Source: Firmicutes bacterium UBA5286
GTDB taxonomy: Bacteria > Bacillota > Proteinivoracia > UBA4975
NCBI GenBank assembly: GCA_002408465.1
Contig: DHSM01000004.1
Coordinates: 1-64,000, forward strand
Reading direction: 5' to 3'
DNA length: 64,000 nt
Shown here: in pieces, positions 61,047 through 64,000 of the stretch
How the letters are laid out: every line of letters starts with the position of its first letter
Position numbering within the stretch: position 1 is the stretch's first letter
Notes under the pieces: generated by a model
Seen by the model: only the letters and a program-made list of their open reading frames with translations
The model's database searches: none
Told to the model about the DNA's origin: nothing
Program-made: the position numbers and the translations under genes

Positions 61047-63371
61047 CTATTCTGCCCTGAGGGCTTCGGCGGGGTCTTTTTTTGCCGCCATCTTTGCCGG
61101 GATCACCCCCCCCAGCATGGTCAGGAGGACGCTTGTCGTCGCCAGCCCCAGGGCATGCAAGGGGTGAAGCTGAGCGATATTTTTCAGTTCGGTAAGCTTA
61201 TAGAGAATGATATTGGCCGGTATGGTCAGCAGACAGGCTAGGGCAATGCCCATCACTCCGGCGCAGGCTCCGATGATAAAACTTTCTGCGTTGAAGACAC
61301 GGGTGATGTCTTTTTTCCTCGCCCCCAGGGCGCGGAGGACGCCGATCTCCCGGGTGCGCTCCAGCACAGAAATGTAGATGATAATGCCGATCATAATCAT
61401 GGACACCACCAGGGAGATGGCAGCAAAGGCCACCAGGACGATGGTGATGGCCGCCATGATGCTGCCGGACAGGCTGGTGATGATATTCGCCAGGTCGGTG
61501 TAGACTACCCTCTCTGCTTTTTTGTGCCTGTTGTTCCAGTCATCCAGACAGGCGATGATCTTTTCCTTGGCCTCGAAATTAGCGGGGTACAAGGAAATAG
61601 CGCTGAGAGTGTCCACTGCCCCCAAGGCTTTCAATATATCCTCCTTGCTCTCCCCCCTTATGCCCATCATCGCTTCCATGGGGTTGGCAGGCACGAGGCT
61701 GAAGAGTTCTCCCGTCAGGATGTTGAAATCTGCTTGTTGCTGTGCCTGCACAATTTGGGTCTGTTGGGCATCGGCGATAAAAAACCTGGCCAGCTCGTCG
61801 GAATAGAGGAGACCTGTGTCCAAGCCTGAAATTTTTACTTCTTCTTTGACCCGGACTATGCCGGCAATGGTCAGGGGGATGGCGGTTTCGCAAGTATAGA
61901 GGTTGCTTAGATCGGTGGGAACGCCATTTATCGCAAAATAAGCGCCGTGTTTGGTGTAATAGTCGCCATTGAGCAGCAGCTTAAGCTGGCTGCCCACAAC
62001 GTTTTCAAAGTCTATGCTCTCCCGGCTGTCAAAGCCCAGGGCCTCGAGAGCAGACTCATCCAGCTGGTTGTATTCATCAATTACCAGCAACAGCCCGGTC
62101 ATATCCTGGGGGAAACTCCCCCAAAGCAGGTCATAATATTTGTCCAGGAACCCGGCGGCGCCGCCTCCGGGTTTTTCCGGCCAGGAGGCCAGGGTGACTC
62201 CCTCGCCAATGGCCCGGACCTTGCCGTCCACAGAGATCAGGATGTTCAAATTGAGGTTGCGACGGAAGGAGATGCCGTCCAGCAAAGCCGGGTCAATAGC
62301 TTGCAGGTAAGCGATATATTCCCTGGACAGATTGTTGAGGTGGACAGTGCCTTTTCCTTTTTGCGGCAGAGGGAAGATAACCGGTTTTGCCTGGAATTTC
62401 TCACCTGACTGAGCTTTGCGGTCAGGATGCAGCAATTCTATGTCAATGCTGCTTTCATTAATTGTTATTGGGTAATTGGAAAGGGCGCTGGCCTCAAAAT
62501 AATCCACTTGCTTTTGAAAGCCGTTGGATAAGGACAGCACCAGGCCAATGCCGATTATGCCGATGCTGGCTGCCAGGGCGGTAATAGCCGTCCGCCATTT
62601 CTTTGTCATGATATTCATAAAGGACAGCTTGAGGGCAGTAAAGAAACTCATGCTGGTCTTCCTCAGTTTGTAGCATTCATTTATCGCCTCAGCTGCCAAG
62701 GGCTTGGAGTCATCAATGATACGGCCGTCCTGAAAATGGACAATCCGGTCGGCATAAGTCTCCGCCAGCTCCCGGTTGTGGGTGACCATGATCACCAGCT
62801 TGTCTGCCGCGACTTCTCTGATCAGATCGAGAATCTGCCTGCTGGTCTCGGTGTCCAGAGCTCCCGTGGGCTCGTCGGCCAAGATGATGTCGGGATCATT
62901 AGCCAGAGCCCTGGCAATGGCCACCCTCTGCATCTGGCCGCCGCTGAGCTGATTGGGTTTCTTATGAATATGCACCTTGAGGCCGACCTTTTCCAGCACA
63001 TCCCGAGCCTTGCTGCCTTTTGCGCCCTTGGGAATCCCGGACAAAGTCAGGCCCAGTTCAACATTGTCGGCAATGTTCAGGTGCCCGATTAAATTATAAC
63101 TTTGAAAGACAAAGCCTACGCTGTTGTTGCGGTAGGCATCCCATTCTTTCTCGGTGAAATCCTTAGTGGACTGGCCGTTGATGATGAGATCGCCGCTGTC
63201 ATACTGATCCAGGCCGCCAACCACATTGAGGAATGTGGTCTTGCCGCTGCCGCTCTCTCCAAGGATGGCCACAAATTCATTCTTCCTGAAGTTCAGGCTG
63301 ATATTGTCCAAGGCGGTCTGGGTAAAGCCACCGGTAGTATAGGTCTTCTTAATCTGTTTTACCTGTAACAT
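61047..63371 (-). CDS. MacB-like ABC protein: ATPase fused to FtsX permease
   Basis: 774 residues. The N-terminal ATPase has Walker A GESGSGKT at about 38-45, signature [15 protein letters not shown] at 143-157, Walker [14 protein letters not shown], and the H-loop MVTHN. A MacB-type permease follows: one helix at about 262-285 ([21 protein letters not shown]), an outer domain of about 330 residues, and three C-terminal helices with [17 protein letters not shown]. Gram-positive relatives export peptides or detach antimicrobial peptides from the envelope. No adaptor gene adjoins. Confidence 0.92.
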   Translation of the reverse strand: MLQVKQIKKTYTTGGFTQTALDNISLNFRKNEFVAILGESGSGKTTFLNVVGGLDQYDSGDLIINGQSTKDFTEKEWDAYRNNSVGFVFQSYNLIGHLNIADNVELGLTLSGIPKGAKGSKARDVLEKVGLKVHIHKKPNQLSGGQMQRVAIARALANDPDIILADEPTGALDTETSRQILDLIREVAADKLVIMVTHNRELAETYADRIVHFQDGRIIDDSKPLAAEAINECYKLRKTSMSFFTALKLSFMNIMTKKWRTAITALAASIGIIGIGLVLSLSNGFQKQVDYFEASALSNYPITINESSIDIELLHPDRKAQSGEKFQAKPVIFPLPQKGKGTVHLNNLSREYIAYLQAIDPALLDGISFRRNLNLNILISVDGKVRAIGEGVTLASWPEKPGGGAAGFLDKYYDLLWGSFPQDMTGLLLVIDEYNQLDESALEALGFDSRESIDFENVVGSQLKLLLNGDYYTKHGAYFAINGVPTDLSNLYTCETAIPLTIAGIVRVKEEVKISGLDTGLLYSDELARFFIADAQQTQIVQAQQQADFNILTGELFSLVPANPMEAMMGIRGESKEDILKALGAVDTLSAISLYPANFEAKEKIIACLDDWNNRHKKAERVVYTDLANIITSLSGSIMAAITIVLVAFAAISLVVSMIMIGIIIYISVLERTREIGVLRALGARKKDITRVFNAESFIIGACAGVMGIALACLLTIPANIILYKLTELKNIAQLHPLHALGLATTSVLLTMLGGVIPAKMAAKKDPAEALRAE

Positions 63372-63472
63372 CCTTAGCTCCTTCCAAGGTTCTGCTCAAT
63401 CGGCTGCTAAGTATGGTACCACTGGGACCAAGTGAATATGCAAATGTCTTTCTGACAGTAAAAATCCCCTGT

Positions 63473-63490
63473 TCCAAAGGGACAGGGGAA
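63473..63490 (-). terminator. Terminator of the FAD-linked oxidase gene
   Basis: Minus strand CCCCTGT...ACAGGGG followed by ATTTTTA. Confidence 0.75.
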
Positions 63491-63500
63491 GGGTATGCTC

Positions 63501-64000
63501 TTATAGCTGCCGCTTCTCATCGGGAGGCAGGTCCAGGGCCAAAGTGCCGCCGGGATTGAGGATGTTGTTTGGATCCAGATAGGCCTTGATTGCCCGCAGC
63601 AAATTGAGCTCATTCTTGCCCAGGGATTCTTCATACCAGGGCGCCAGCATACGGCCGATGCCATGATGGTGGCTGAGGGCGGCCCCGCTTTTGCAGATAT
63701 GGTCGATGATCCTGGGCTGGTATTCCAGATACTCCTCTCCATCCATTTTGGCGATGAAGATAAAGTAGAGATTGGTTCCCTGGGGGTAAAAATGAGAAGA
63801 GTGAGACATGCAGATAGTGTGGGGCCGGGACTTGCAGAAGGCCCGGACATTGCCCCACACATCCTCCAGCCTGTCCCAGGGCACCGAGCATTCCAGAGTA
63901 TCGATGATGATGCCATAGTCCTGGAGGTCTTCCCGCAAATAGGGATCCATAAAGCGGCCGTTTTCCCAGCGCCTGGTCACATAACCCGTGGCGGTCATGG
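63501..64000 (-). CDS. FAD-linked oxidase, C-terminal part (runs off window)
   Basis: The last 166 codons of a gene whose 5' part lies beyond 64000. The C-terminal half of FAD-linked oxidases (VAO/PCMH family, alkyl-DHAP synthase/glycolate oxidase-like) is recognisable: DTLECSVPWDRLEDVW, the SHSSHFYPQGTNLYF segment, GAALSHHHGIGRMLAPW with the HHH triad typical of alkyl-DHAP-synthase-like enzymes, and DPNNILNPGG at the end. The substrate may be a glycerol-ether precursor or a 2-hydroxy acid. The ATG-like codon at 63998 is probably internal. Confidence 0.85.
   Translation of the reverse strand, partial: MTATGYVTRRWENGRFMDPYLREDLQDYGIIIDTLECSVPWDRLEDVWGNVRAFCKSRPHTICMSHSSHFYPQGTNLYFIFIAKMDGEEYLEYQPRIIDHICKSGAALSHHHGIGRMLAPWYEESLGKNELNLLRAIKAYLDPNNILNPGGTLALDLPPDEKRQL

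Overview
The window reads as chromosome of an anaerobic, low-to-moderate G+C Bacillota (class Clostridia, or a related deep lineage). The pointers are HrcA/CIRCE-controlled groESL, a SigI/RsgI stress pair, GntR, WYL and LysR regulators, AGGAGG ribosome sites with frequent TTG and GTG starts, and two separate selenium traits. There is no rRNA, CRISPR array, intact insertion sequence or prophage. Most genes lie on the minus strand in tightly packed, often overlapping operons. No database search was possible, so family names come from recognising motifs in the translations.

Layout. 1-1.1 kb: an AT-rich stretch with a decayed gene and a small membrane protein. 1.2-7 kb: an operon of DUF58 protein, membrane transglutaminase, MoxR ATPase and a GMP synthase whose glutaminase active site is degenerate. 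7-9.1 kb: groES-groEL with a perfect CIRCE. 9.3-16.5 kb: a complete selenocysteine locus, selA-selB-LysR-selD-tRNA(Sec), followed by fdhD and two paralogous membrane proteins; selD itself contains an in-frame UGA. 16.7-32.9 kb: degV and a long MoxR/DUF58/vWA/ABC operon, interrupted at 22.2-25.4 kb by an opposite-strand pair of FtsX-type permeases that ends in a fragment of an ABC ATPase. 33-35.2 kb: mocA-yqeB-yqeC, the maturation set for selenium-dependent molybdenum hydroxylases.

35.4-42.8 kb: a heterodimeric ABC exporter, an acetyltransferase, a PAP2 phosphatase, a truncated HAD gene, topoisomerase III, and remnants of an IS200-type transposase and of an aminopeptidase-like gene. 42.8-50.7 kb: housekeeping and small genes (acetyltransferase, THUMP methyltransferase, CBS protein, DHH phosphoesterase, murB, metallo-hydrolase). 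50.9-53.8 kb: a WYL regulator divergent from two tandem DUF4438 genes. 53.8-58.5 kb: lipoprotein, nnr, acpS, rsgI and sigI. 58.5-64 kb: unknown protein, GntR regulator, creatininase-family enzyme, MacB-like ABC protein and the end of an FAD-linked oxidase cut by the window edge.

How the parts fit: SelA, SelB, SelD and tRNA(Sec) together provide selenocysteine. FdhD suggests that formate dehydrogenase is a client, and YqeB/YqeC/MocA suggest labile-selenium molybdenum hydroxylases; the client enzymes are not in this window. The most unusual signals are the degenerate glutaminase half of GuaA, the UGA-containing selD, the split vWA operon, several gene remnants at strand-switch points, and a dispersed GGGACA...GTCCC palindrome that supplies the C-terminus of YqeC.
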